Part shown: positions 15,092 to 23,285 of the stretch, one piece after another
Layout: every line of letters starts with the position of its first letter
Position numbering within the stretch: the first letter of the stretch is position 1
From: an uncultured bacterium
GTDB lineage: Bacteria > Bacteroidota > Bacteroidia > Sphingobacteriales > Sphingobacteriaceae
Assembly (NCBI GenBank): GCA_903958995.1
Contig: CAJBVG010000350.1
Span: forward strand, 1 to 23,285
DNA length: 23,285 bases
Reading direction: 5' to 3'
The notes under the pieces: generated by a model
The model's input: only the letters and a program-made list of their open reading frames with translations
Told to the model about the DNA's origin: nothing
The model's database searches: none
Translations under genes and position numbers: made by a program

Positions 15092-17995
15092 TTAGTGTTT
15101 CATCGCTCCATAAATCACTTCCTGAATATCCGTTCTCACATTCATCTCTACTAATTTCTTATTATCAACACTTGGATTTATTCTGTTCGACAAGAATACA
15201 TAAACTAGTCCGCTAGCTGGATCTACCCATGTAGCTGTACCAGTAAAACCAGTGTGTCCGAATGTTAATGCCGAAGCACTTTTGCAAGTAGGTGTATTTT
15301 TAGAATTCATATCGGGTTTATCAAAACCTAAACCTCTACGAGAATCTGCGCTGTATTTTTTTGTGAAGAAATCTACTGTACTTGCTTTAAAGTATTGAAC
15401 TCCTCCGTATGAACCTTTGTTCAATAACATCTGCATAATTACTGCTACATCATTAGCATTCGAGAATAATCCGGCATGCCCACCTACTCCACCTAGCATT
15501 GCAGCACCTGGATCATGCACATATCCATCCAACAATTGCTTTCTAAATACTGTATCGTTTTCTGTAGGTGTAATTCTATTCGCTTGGAATCTCTTCAATG
15601 GCTGGAATCCTAATGTTTTCAACCCTAATGGTGCATAGAACGTTTTTTTATTATAAGCATCAATTGGCATTTCAAAATGCTTCTCAACCATATCCTTCAA
15701 GAAATAAAAACTTAAATCAGAATACACATACTTACCATATTCTTTAATTTCCGACTTCATAATGATGTCTTTCATTTTTGTTGGGTAATCGTATCTCAAG
15801 TACATTTTATCAGCCACTTTAATCGAATAGAATGCAGTAGAATCCTTGCTGTAATTAGGTCCATCAGCACTCGTGCTTAACAACGATTCCTTCCAAAATG
15901 GGATGAAAGGTACTAGTCCTGCACGATGTGTAAGTAAGTCGGGAACCATTATATACTTCTTGTCATTCTGTTTCGCGTATTTCACATAATGCGTAAATTT
16001 CTTTCTAAAATCTAATTTCCCTTCATCATACATTTTCATCACACTTAAATTCGTCGACAGAATTTTTGTTAATGATGCTAAATCATATAAATCTGAATTT
16101 CTAACCGATTGGGTTTGTTCGTAGGTATGGTACCCGAAAGATTTATTGTAAATAACTTTTCCATCTTTTGCTACTAATATTTGGCAACCAGGCGTTGCTT
16201 TTTCAGCAATTGCTTTGTTTGCTATTTCATCAATCTGACTTAAACATTTAGAACAGATGCCCACTTCTTCAGGCAATGTATATTTAAACCGAATTGGAGG
16301 ATCAGTCACGTATCCATCGCCTCCTTTAAATATATCTGAAGCGGTAACCGGTAATGATCCTTTAATTTGTATACCTCCGAAAAGTGCTTGTGCAGCAAGG
16401 CTTCGCGTGAAGTCGTTATCTTCATATGCTAATAAAACTGGTGCTAAGTTTTCGAAGTTCCTTAAGCTATAAGCATTTCCAAAAACAACAACCACAACAT
16501 TCGAGTGCTGACTAAGATTGCCTAAAAAGTCTTTTGTTTGTTTACTGATAGAGAAGTTTTTCGATTCATTTCTCGACATATCGTGTATACCTACAATAAC
16601 CGTATTGTATTGATCTAAGCTCTTGCCTAAAAAATCAAAATCATTTAAAGAAGCATCTTTTTTCAAAGAGAATGTAGTTACATCTGCATAGTTTTTGCAC
16701 ATGTTCAAAAACTCATTATTTAAATCGGCACCAATACTTAGTGCAGCAAACGTTTTATTCTCTAACTGTTTAAAAGGAATTAAATCGTTTTTATTCGCCA
16801 ATAAAGTCATTGCATTTTCATACAATTTCATGCTTATTAACTTGGCTTCATTAGAATTTAAGTCTTCATAAATTCCAGCCATATTAACCGGTTGGTATTT
16901 ATTTAAGCCCACTGCATATTTTGCTAATAATATTTTGTAAACACGACTTTCAATTTCAGTCATCGTGATTAAACTATCAACAACTGCTTTTTTTATTTCC
17001 AAGTAAGCATTAGGAACATTCTCGGTAAATAACAACATGTCATTCCCCGCAATTAAAGCTTTAGCGTCAACAACACCAGGAGCAAAGAAGTTGCTTACGC
17101 CTTTCATATTTAAGGCATCTGTAAATACTAATCCGCGGAAACCTAAATCTTTTTTAAGAAGTGTGGTTACGATGGGGTACGAAATACTCGATGCAGTATT
17201 TTTGGTGCTATCAATAGCAGGTACAAACAAATGCCCTACCATTATACTTCCAAGGCCTCTGCTTATTAACTCACGGAAAGGATAAAGTTCAGTAGAATCA
17301 AGTTGAACTTTTGTACGGTTTAATGTAGGCAATGATAAATGGGAATCCTTGTCGGTATTACCATGACCTGGGAAATGTTTCCCATTGGCCATCACTCCGA
17401 AGTCTTGCATACCACGCATGTATTCTATGCCTTTTGCAGCAACACGGTATTTATCTTCACCGAAGGAGCGATCATTTATAACTGGATTCTTTGCATTATT
17501 ATTAACATCCAATACAGGAGCGAAATTCAAATGAATGCCGATTCGTTTACACTGACGAGCGGTTTCTTTGGCAAAGTCGTAAATCAGTTGATTATCCGAA
17601 ATAGCTCCTAAAGCCATTTGTTTGGGGTATTTCACTACAGAATCCAATCGCATAGATAAACCCCATTCCCCATCGATAGAGACTAATAATGGGATTTTAG
17701 ATTTTGCTTGATAGAGGTTAGTTTGTTGAGCTTGACGCATTGGGCCACCTTGAAAAAAACATAATCCACCGATATGATAATAGGTAATGAGTTTGTTAAT
17801 TTCCTTGATATGAGTACTATCACGGTTTGAATAAGCAGCTACCATGAACAATTGACCTATTTTCTGGTCGTCATTCATCGATTTCATTACTGAATCTGCC
17901 CATCGTCCAGCCCCAAGAGTATCAAGACCTTGCGCTGATGATTGTGTTGTGGATAAAATGTATAAAAAGAGTACGCTAATTATGGTTTTCCGCAT
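15092..17995 (-). CDS. Secreted fusion: family 3 beta-N-acetylhexosaminidase (NagZ-like) plus class C beta-lactamase-like serine hydrolase
   Basis: 967 residues from the ATG at 17995. The frame extends to a GTG at 18043, but only the later start puts the signal peptide (about 1-22, ending SSAQ) at the N-terminus. The first half is a GH3 TIM barrel. The KHFPGHGNTDKDSH loop (206-219) carries the Asp-His catalytic dyad of NagZ-type enzymes, and FTDALNM contains the likely nucleophile D293. A GH3 C-terminal alpha/beta sandwich follows (about 395-560). The second half is a serine hydrolase of the beta-lactamase/PBP type: S641-L-T-K644 (SxxK), YSD in KYVYSDLSFYF, and HTGFTG near the C-terminus. This fusion is known in Bacteroidota. 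It is expected to trim N-acetylglucosamine from muropeptides and act on peptides or esters in the periplasm, in cell-wall turnover. The exact serine hydrolase substrate is not shown by sequence. Confidence 0.93.
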   Translation of the reverse strand: MRKTIISVLFLYILSTTQSSAQGLDTLGAGRWADSVMKSMNDDQKIGQLFMVAAYSNRDSTHIKEINKLITYYHIGGLCFFQGGPMRQAQQTNLYQAKSKIPLLVSIDGEWGLSMRLDSVVKYPKQMALGAISDNQLIYDFAKETARQCKRIGIHLNFAPVLDVNNNAKNPVINDRSFGEDKYRVAAKGIEYMRGMQDFGVMANGKHFPGHGNTDKDSHLSLPTLNRTKVQLDSTELYPFRELISRGLGSIMVGHLFVPAIDSTKNTASSISYPIVTTLLKKDLGFRGLVFTDALNMKGVSNFFAPGVVDAKALIAGNDMLLFTENVPNAYLEIKKAVVDSLITMTEIESRVYKILLAKYAVGLNKYQPVNMAGIYEDLNSNEAKLISMKLYENAMTLLANKNDLIPFKQLENKTFAALSIGADLNNEFLNMCKNYADVTTFSLKKDASLNDFDFLGKSLDQYNTVIVGIHDMSRNESKNFSISKQTKDFLGNLSQHSNVVVVVFGNAYSLRNFENLAPVLLAYEDNDFTRSLAAQALFGGIQIKGSLPVTASDIFKGGDGYVTDPPIRFKYTLPEEVGICSKCLSQIDEIANKAIAEKATPGCQILVAKDGKVIYNKSFGYHTYEQTQSVRNSDLYDLASLTKILSTNLSVMKMYDEGKLDFRKKFTHYVKYAKQNDKKYIMVPDLLTHRAGLVPFIPFWKESLLSTSADGPNYSKDSTAFYSIKVADKMYLRYDYPTKMKDIIMKSEIKEYGKYVYSDLSFYFLKDMVEKHFEMPIDAYNKKTFYAPLGLKTLGFQPLKRFQANRITPTENDTVFRKQLLDGYVHDPGAAMLGGVGGHAGLFSNANDVAVIMQMLLNKGSYGGVQYFKASTVDFFTKKYSADSRRGLGFDKPDMNSKNTPTCKSASALTFGHTGFTGTATWVDPASGLVYVFLSNRINPSVDNKKLVEMNVRTDIQEVIYGAMKH

Positions 17996-18042
17996 ATCTA
18001 CTGCCCAAAAAATATGTAATTTTGTAATGATTCTAATTTTCA

Positions 18043-18050
18043 CAAAACTA
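18043..18050 (-). promoter_or_regulatory. Candidate -7 promoter element (TAnnTTTG) for the NagZ-like gene
   Basis: On the minus strand these bases read TAGTTTTG, an exact TAnnTTTG match, 47 bp upstream of the ATG at 17995, in the 113-bp space shared with the divergent mutL. A TTG lies only about 10 bp upstream of it, not at the usual 19-23 bp, so the -33 half is unsupported. The element also overlaps the GTG at 18043, which argues against that codon as the start. Confidence 0.35.
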
Positions 18051-18108
18051 ACAAATCAATCAAGTACTAGAGGAACTTATTTTCTCCACAATCTTGAATT
18101 AGAGTAAC

Positions 18109-19932
18109 ATGTCGGATATAATAAAATTATTACCAGATTCGGTCGCGAACCAGATTGCAGCAGGGGAAGTTATTCAGCGTCCATCTTCGGCAGTTAAAGA
18201 ACTATTAGAGAATGCTATAGACGCAAAGGCCACCCAAATAAAACTCATCATTAAAGATTCTGGCAAAAGCTTGATTCAAGTGATTGATAATGGTACGGGC
18301 ATGAGTGAAACTGATGCACGTATGTGTTTTGAACGACACGCAACATCAAAAATTAAAAAAGCGGAGGACTTATTCGAAATACGCACCATGGGTTTTCGCG
18401 GAGAAGCAATGGCTTCTATTGCCGCAATTGCTCAGGTGGAGATGAAAACAAAACCTGCCTCTCAAACAACAGGAACATTAATAGAAATCGAAGGTTCTAA
18501 AATATTAAAAACAGAAGCCTGCAGCATGACTGATGGAACGCAAATTTCCATTAAAAACTTATTTTACAATATTCCTGCTCGACGAAACTTTTTAAAATCA
18601 AACCCAGTAGAGCTTCGTCATATCATTGATGAGTTCCAACGCCAGGCATTAGCACATCCGGAAATATTTTTCACGATGCATCATGATGCTCAGGAGATGT
18701 TTCACTTGCCAATTGGGAACTTAAAACAACGCATTACTGCCATTTTCGGGAATCCATACAACGAGCGCTTAGTGCCCGTTGAAGAAAGCACAGATATTAT
18801 TGAGATTGAAGGCTACATTGGCAAACCTCAATTTGCTAAGAAAACTAGAGGAGAACAGTATTTCTTCGTAAACAAGCGATTCATTAAAGACCCATACCTC
18901 AACCATGCGGTATTAAATGCATTCGAAGAATTATTAGGTTCAGATAGTTTCCCATTCTATATTTTATTTATCGATATCGATCCGAAAAATATTGATGTGA
19001 ATGTGCATCCAACTAAAACAGAAATAAAATTTGAAGATGAAAAATTGGTGTACGCCATTTTGCGTTCAGCGATAAAACGCTCACTTGGCAAATATCATGT
19101 GAGTCCGAGTATCGACTTTAACACCGAATCGAGTTTTAGAAATTTAAAACCATTCGACCCTAAAACGGATGATATCATCATCCCAACCATTGCTGTAAAT
19201 CCAGAATTTAATCCGTTTGAAAAAAGACATCAATCGGGATATAACTCTGGCAACACCGCCATGCCTAGAAGTAATGCAGGTTGGGAGGCTTTGTATGAAA
19301 TAGTAAAGCCTAATGAAGAAGAGCAAACACTACTACATCATGACGCCTCATTAAAACAAGCAGACATTAGCGAAAGAAATACATTTCAACTACACCAACG
19401 TTTTATTGTAAGTCCGATTAAGAATGGTATTTTAATGATTGATCAACAAGCTGCACACGAACGCATTTTGTTTGAACGTTTTTATGAAATGCTCAATTCA
19501 CAAGCTGGTAGTAGTCAACAATGTTTGTTCCCTCAAAGCGTTCATATGAATGCTGCGGATTTCGAATTGTGTAAAATGCTATTGACAGATTTACAACAAG
19601 TGGGATTTGACATCCAAGAATTTGGAAAGAATGCTTTTGTGATTCATGGTGTACCTGCAGAATTAAATAGTGCTAATGAAGAGCAGATGCTAATGGGATT
19701 ATTAGAATCGTATAAGCAACAATTAAGTTTACAGAAATTTGAACAAAAAGAAATACTTGCCCGTTCTTTAGCAAAACAATCTGCTATTAAATCTGGCAAG
19801 GCAATGACACAAGAAGAAATGAATCACCTAATCGATGAATTATTCGCTTGTGAACTGCCACACGTAGGAATCAATGGGAAGTCGGCATTTGTACGAATTA
19901 GCATTGAAGAACTTGCAGCATATTTTGGATAA
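18109..19932 (+). CDS. mutL: DNA mismatch repair protein MutL
   Basis: 607 residues, usual for MutL. It links MutS mismatch recognition to strand removal, in the cytoplasm or nucleoid. The N-terminal GHKL ATPase is intact: QIAAGEVIQRP (15-25), ELLENAIDA (31-39) with the Mg-binding Asn, DNGTGM (60-65), ATSKI (78-82) and GFRGEA (95-100). The transducer domain runs to about 330, followed by a linker at about 335-420. The C-terminal dimerisation domain starts near QLHQRFIV. Its metal motif reads D445-Q-Q-A-A-H-E451...E456 in place of the canonical DQHA-x2-E-x4-E, and the usual CPHGRP zinc-binding end is GINGKS (587-592). It leads a tight plus-strand cluster; the next gene begins 12 bp after its stop. 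Confidence 0.96.
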   Translation: MSDIIKLLPDSVANQIAAGEVIQRPSSAVKELLENAIDAKATQIKLIIKDSGKSLIQVIDNGTGMSETDARMCFERHATSKIKKAEDLFEIRTMGFRGEAMASIAAIAQVEMKTKPASQTTGTLIEIEGSKILKTEACSMTDGTQISIKNLFYNIPARRNFLKSNPVELRHIIDEFQRQALAHPEIFFTMHHDAQEMFHLPIGNLKQRITAIFGNPYNERLVPVEESTDIIEIEGYIGKPQFAKKTRGEQYFFVNKRFIKDPYLNHAVLNAFEELLGSDSFPFYILFIDIDPKNIDVNVHPTKTEIKFEDEKLVYAILRSAIKRSLGKYHVSPSIDFNTESSFRNLKPFDPKTDDIIIPTIAVNPEFNPFEKRHQSGYNSGNTAMPRSNAGWEALYEIVKPNEEEQTLLHHDASLKQADISERNTFQLHQRFIVSPIKNGILMIDQQAAHERILFERFYEMLNSQAGSSQQCLFPQSVHMNAADFELCKMLLTDLQQVGFDIQEFGKNAFVIHGVPAELNSANEEQMLMGLLESYKQQLSLQKFEQKEILARSLAKQSAIKSGKAMTQEEMNHLIDELFACELPHVGINGKSAFVRISIEELAAYFG

Positions 19933-19944
19933 GACATTTTTTAT

Positions 19945-20769
19945 ATGAACGATTATAGACCTCAAGGATTTTCAGTATTACCTACGGTAGTTAAAAATTT
20001 ACTCATCATTAATGGGTTGTTTTTTGTAGCAACTGTGGTGTTTCAAAATACATTGCATATCGACATTAAAGATTACCTAGCCTTGTATTACCCAGGCTCA
20101 GAGTATTTCAAGCCTTACCAACTTATCACGCATTTATTTATGCATGGTAATTTCACGCACTTGTTTTCGAACATGTTTGCGTTGTGGATGTTCGGTGCCG
20201 TTTTAGAAAACTACTGGGGACCAAAAAAATTCTTAATTTATTATATCATTACTGGATTAGGTGCAGCATTCTTACACAGCACTATCAATTATTTCGAAAT
20301 ATCACATTTAAAAGATACCGCACAATTATTTTTAAGCAACCCTACTCCAAAAGGGTTTGAGAGTTTTGTGTTTAATAGTGTGCCAACTGAATACAGAGTA
20401 AGCTTTAATGAATTAATGAATTTGTGGACTAATAATCCGACATCAGTTTCCTTTAAAGATAATGCTGTTGCCATAGTAAATGAACTTATACAAGTAAAGC
20501 AAAATGTACCAACTGTTGGTGCTTCAGGTGCGGTGTTCGGTGTATTACTAGCCTTCGGCATGATAATGCCTAATGCTATGATCTATGTGTTTTTCTTTCT
20601 TCCTATGAAAGCGAAATACTTTGTAATACTATATGGTTTGTTTGAATTATACAGTGGCATACAAAATAACCCAGGCGATAACGTTGCGCATTTCGCACAT
20701 TTGGGTGGTATGTTATTTGGTTTTATATTGATAAAATTCTGGCAACGCAAAGCAAATAGATGGAATTAA
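19945..20769 (+). CDS. Rhomboid family intramembrane serine protease (first of a tandem pair)
   Basis: 274 residues, a six-TM-type rhomboid. It cleaves transmembrane substrates within the inner membrane. The catalytic Ser is S194 in VGASGAVFG and the catalytic His is H252 in FAHLGGMLFG. The oxyanion-site residues H72 and N76 lie in HGNFTHLFSNMFALW. Between the second or third membrane helix and the catalytic Ser helix is an unusually long hydrophilic insertion, about residues 117-187 (ISHLKDT... to ...IQVKQNVP), that most bacterial rhomboids lack. It sits 12 bp after mutL and 1 bp before a second rhomboid gene. Substrates are unknown. Confidence 0.93.
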   Translation: MNDYRPQGFSVLPTVVKNLLIINGLFFVATVVFQNTLHIDIKDYLALYYPGSEYFKPYQLITHLFMHGNFTHLFSNMFALWMFGAVLENYWGPKKFLIYYIITGLGAAFLHSTINYFEISHLKDTAQLFLSNPTPKGFESFVFNSVPTEYRVSFNELMNLWTNNPTSVSFKDNAVAIVNELIQVKQNVPTVGASGAVFGVLLAFGMIMPNAMIYVFFFLPMKAKYFVILYGLFELYSGIQNNPGDNVAHFAHLGGMLFGFILIKFWQRKANRWN

Positions 20770-20770
20770 T

Positions 20771-21649
20771 ATGAGCAGCTTAATCGACGATTTTAAAAAC
20801 TCTTTCTTGAAAAGAGATGTACTGATGAAATTAATTCTCATCAATGCGATTATATATGTCGTGTCATTGCTATTCTCTGTTACCACCTTATTACTACAGG
20901 TTCCAAACCCATTCGAACTATTCTCATCTCAGTACCTAATGCTACCAGCGAATGTGAATGAACTCATCATTCATCCATGGACATTAATCACTTATATGTT
21001 TTTGCATGCAGGTATTTTCCATGTGTTATTTAATATGTTGGTGTTGTATTGGTTTGGTGGAATTTTTCAAGAGTACTTAGGTTCGCAAAAATTTATTTAC
21101 ACGTATTTTCTATCTGGCATTTTCGGCGGATTATTTTATGTGTTATGCTATAATGTGTTCCCCTATTTTAGTGATACCGTAAATTACTCCAAAGCATTAG
21201 GTGCTTCGGCAGCAGTAATGGGTATTGTATTTGGTGCCGCTACATTATTACCAGACTTTAGTGTAGTATTAGCAATCTTTGGAGCTATACGATTAAAATA
21301 CATTGCCTTCTTCTATTTATTAATTGATTTAGTTGGCATCTCAGGAAGCAATAGCGGTGGGCATTTGGCTCATATTGGTGGAGCGTTGTTTGGTTTTATT
21401 TACATTAAACAATTGCAACAAGGAAACGATTGGACAAAATATCCAGTTAAACTTGTTGATTATATATCTGGATTATTCGCCCCGAAGAAGTTGAAAGTAG
21501 CGTATAAAAATCCAAACCATATCACTGTAAAAAAAGCAGCCGTTTCTCAAGAAGAAGTGGATAAGATATTAGATAAAATTTCTAAAGATGGTTATGAAAA
21601 ACTAACCGCTAAGGAAAAAGAAATATTGTTTAAAGCTGGGAAACAATAA
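20771..21649 (+). CDS. Rhomboid family intramembrane serine protease (second of a tandem pair)
   Basis: 292 residues. The catalytic Ser is S146 in LGASAAVMG and the catalytic His is H201 in HLAHIGGALFG. H84 and N88 lie in LHAGIFHVLFNMLVLYWFG. It lacks the long insertion of the upstream paralogue but has a cytoplasmic C-terminal tail of about 80 residues. The end of that tail (about 258-292: EEVDKILDKISKDGYEKLTA, then KEKEILFKAGKQ) is the short helical domain (DUF6576-like, from memory) often found at the end of Bacteroidota rhomboids. Its start is 1 bp after the upstream stop (TAA-T-ATG), and its own TAA abuts the ATG of the next gene. This indicates strong translational coupling. Confidence 0.93.
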   Translation: MSSLIDDFKNSFLKRDVLMKLILINAIIYVVSLLFSVTTLLLQVPNPFELFSSQYLMLPANVNELIIHPWTLITYMFLHAGIFHVLFNMLVLYWFGGIFQEYLGSQKFIYTYFLSGIFGGLFYVLCYNVFPYFSDTVNYSKALGASAAVMGIVFGAATLLPDFSVVLAIFGAIRLKYIAFFYLLIDLVGISGSNSGGHLAHIGGALFGFIYIKQLQQGNDWTKYPVKLVDYISGLFAPKKLKVAYKNPNHITVKKAAVSQEEVDKILDKISKDGYEKLTAKEKEILFKAGKQ

Positions 21650-22768
21650 ATGAAATCGAAAAAGAAAAAATCGTTTATTTTTTGGTTTATGTTATTCATA
21701 AACGTTATCTGCCTTGCTGCATTAGTGGTAGGGTATTTAGCGGCATGGGTAAAGCCTAGTATTTATTGGCCTATAGCATTCTTCGGACTTGCATATCCAT
21801 TTAATGTTTTAATAAATATACTTTTTGCAATCTACTGGATTATCAATAAACGTTGGTTCGCCATTGTTCCTTTACTAGTAATCGCTATGGGCTGGAACAC
21901 TCTACTCGACTATGTTCAGTTTGGAAATGAAAAATCAAGCCAAACTGAAAACACATTATCGATTTTAACATACAATGCTCATTTGTTCAAACCAATAAAA
22001 ACTAATAAGTACGATAAAAAATCGAAGCATGAAATGTTAGAAATGGTACTTAACGCAAAAACAGATATTATTTGCTTTCAAGAGTTCTATTCTCGTAAGC
22101 GAGGTGTTTACGACATTAAAGATTCTCTTTTGCAGAAAGGTGGCTACACTCATTTCGAACAAGAAATTTATGATTCGAATGATAATGAAACCATGTCGAT
22201 TGCTATATTTTCAAAGTACCCTATCATTAATTACGAAGTTGTACAATTCTATGGTATTAAGCATGCTAACGTTTGCACATATGCCGACATCTTATTTATG
22301 GAGGATACCATACGTGTATTCAACATTCACTTACAATCCATCAGCTTTCAACCAGAAGATTATCAATATTTAGATCAGGTGAAAAATGTAGAAACTGATA
22401 TGCAATCGAATAAGAGAATTGGTTCTCGTTTAAAGCATGCATTTATTCATCGTGGTGATCAAGCAGATCAAGTTGCTCAGCTTATAAATGAGAGTCAGTA
22501 TCCAGTACTAGTTTGTGGCGATTTTAATGATACCCCTGCTTCTTATGCATTCAATATAATCTCTAGGGATTTGAAAGATTCCTTTAGAGAAAAAGGAAAC
22601 GGTATCGGGGTAACTTATAATGGAGCTTTCCCGAATTTCCAAATCGATTATATTTTATGTAGCAAAGCATTCGAAGTGAATGATTATAAAATCATCAAGA
22701 AAAAATATTCTGACCATTACCCAGTAAAAGCAGTGTTTATTTTAACAAACACGAAAGAAATCAATTAA
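21650..22768 (+). CDS. Membrane-anchored endonuclease/exonuclease/phosphatase (EEP) family protein
   Basis: 372 residues. A Lys-rich start (MKSKKKK) leads into three hydrophobic segments at about 9-33, 38-63 and 68-88. A soluble EEP-fold domain then runs from about 103 to 365. The metal and catalytic residues of the fold are visible: N109 (LTYNAH), E145 (CFQEF), H227 (FNIHLQS), D291 and N293 (CGDFNDTP), D333 (QIDYIL), and D355/H356 (SDHYPV). Members cleave phosphodiester bonds in nucleic acids, phosphoinositides or sphingomyelin. The sequence does not show which applies here. The catalytic domain's side of the membrane depends on whether three segments truly span; the positive start suggests N-in, hence a periplasmic domain. 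It is coupled to the rhomboid gene, with start immediately after stop. Confidence 0.87.
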   Translation: MKSKKKKSFIFWFMLFINVICLAALVVGYLAAWVKPSIYWPIAFFGLAYPFNVLINILFAIYWIINKRWFAIVPLLVIAMGWNTLLDYVQFGNEKSSQTENTLSILTYNAHLFKPIKTNKYDKKSKHEMLEMVLNAKTDIICFQEFYSRKRGVYDIKDSLLQKGGYTHFEQEIYDSNDNETMSIAIFSKYPIINYEVVQFYGIKHANVCTYADILFMEDTIRVFNIHLQSISFQPEDYQYLDQVKNVETDMQSNKRIGSRLKHAFIHRGDQADQVAQLINESQYPVLVCGDFNDTPASYAFNIISRDLKDSFREKGNGIGVTYNGAFPNFQIDYILCSKAFEVNDYKIIKKKYSDHYPVKAVFILTNTKEIN

Positions 22769-22790
22769 TCAATATTTAGTAAGTTTGTTT

Positions 22791-23285
22791 ATGAAGCATC
22801 CTATTAGTCTATATAATTCATTAAGCAGAGCTAAAGAAGCCTTTGAACCCTTACGTAGCCCACATGTGGGAATGTATGTATGTGGACCAACGGTTTACGG
22901 TGAGCCACATCTTGGACACGCACGTTCTGCCATTTCTTTCGACTTGGTAAATCGTTACTTATTGTATTGTGGTTACAAAGTAAGGTATGTACGCAATATT
23001 ACAGACGTAGGGCATTTAGAAAATGATGCTGATGAAGGGGATGATAAAATTGCAAAACGCGCACGTTTAGAACAATTAGAACCGATGGAAGTGGCACAAG
23101 AATACACTAATTCTTACCACATGATGATGGATAAGCTTTTTGTTCTTCGTCCAAGTATTGAGCCTCGTGCAAGCGGACATATTATCGAACAAATTGAGAT
23201 GATTGAAAAAATCATTGCAGCAGGTTTAGCATATGTTTCTAATGGTTCAGTTTATTTTGATGTGTTAAAATACAACGAGAAGGAA
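22791..23285 (+). CDS. cysS: Cysteine-tRNA ligase, N-terminal part
   Basis: The frame is open from the ATG at 22791 to the end of the window, giving 165 residues of a protein of about 480-500. It charges tRNA-Cys with cysteine. YVCGPTVYGEPHLGHARSAI carries the zinc-ligand Cys (C31) and the class I HIGH motif (H40-L-G-H43). RYVRNITDVGHLENDADEGDDKI and the DKLFVLRPSIEPRASGHI block are further family hallmarks. It begins 22 bp after the EEP gene stop and may be the last gene of the mutL cluster, or have its own promoter. Confidence 0.96.
   Translation, partial: MKHPISLYNSLSRAKEAFEPLRSPHVGMYVCGPTVYGEPHLGHARSAISFDLVNRYLLYCGYKVRYVRNITDVGHLENDADEGDDKIAKRARLEQLEPMEVAQEYTNSYHMMMDKLFVLRPSIEPRASGHIIEQIEMIEKIIAAGLAYVSNGSVYFDVLKYNEKE

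Noticed and set aside
18109..22768. mutL-rhomboid-rhomboid-EEP as a new defence system
   Set aside because: MutL, rhomboids and EEP proteins in this order are familiar from other Bacteroidota as a stable housekeeping neighbourhood (recalled, not searched). No mobile-element hallmarks or sporadic composition are seen here.
22780..22787. TAAGTTTG, an exact TAnnTTTG match just before cysS
   Set aside because: It ends 3 bp before the ATG, so the transcript would start at or inside the start codon, and there is no TTG at a suitable -33 distance. Probably chance in A/T-rich DNA, or at best a leaderless start.

Overview
The window looks like an ordinary, AT-rich chromosomal segment of a Bacteroidota bacterium, probably from the Chitinophagales, Sphingobacteriales or Cytophagales area. 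Four things point there: type IX secretion (T9SS) C-terminal sorting domains, a TonB-dependent receptor with an N-terminal carboxypeptidase-regulatory-like domain, TAnnTTTG-type -7 promoter elements, and the orders asd-ispH-crtZ and mutL-rhomboid-rhomboid-EEP. The species cannot be named from the sequence alone.

Left part (1-6323). The C-terminal end of a Kdo transferase (waaA) converges on, and overlaps by 8 bp, a five-gene minus-strand block: asd, ispH, crtZ, a TonB-dependent receptor and hemH. Gene spacing in the block runs from 1 to about 90 bp, so it is probably one transcription unit. It links aspartate-family amino acid and cell-wall precursor synthesis, isoprenoid precursor synthesis, carotenoid hydroxylation, outer-membrane import and the last step of heme synthesis. 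A short divergent intergenic region with nested direct and inverted repeats (6259-6295) separates it from the next gene.

Middle (6324-15091). This is the accessory-looking part. It holds a 1384-residue secreted protein with four Ig-like plus lamin-tail modules, an SDR-type L-threonine 3-dehydrogenase followed closely by a 57-residue conserved-looking small protein, and two minus-strand T9SS-cargo genes. The upstream T9SS gene has lost its 5' end and has no plausible start, so I call it a pseudogene. Heptanucleotide repeats lie in both intergenic regions flanking the T9SS pair. An imperfect inverted repeat enclosing about 130 bp sits at the broken 5' end.

Right part (15092-23285). A secreted fusion of a family-3 N-acetylhexosaminidase (NagZ-like) and a class C beta-lactamase-like serine hydrolase faces, across a 113-bp divergent region, a tight plus-strand cluster: mutL, two different rhomboid proteases, a membrane-anchored endonuclease/exonuclease/phosphatase-family protein, and the start of cysS, which runs off the window.

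I see no tRNA, rRNA, CRISPR array, intact insertion sequence, prophage or recognisable defence system. I did not find a convincing new multi-gene system. The points most worth a second look are the four-module lamin-tail protein, the heptad repeats, the broken T9SS gene with its inverted repeat, the small protein after threonine dehydrogenase, and the altered nuclease motif in MutL. The longest stretch without a gene is about 190 bp.
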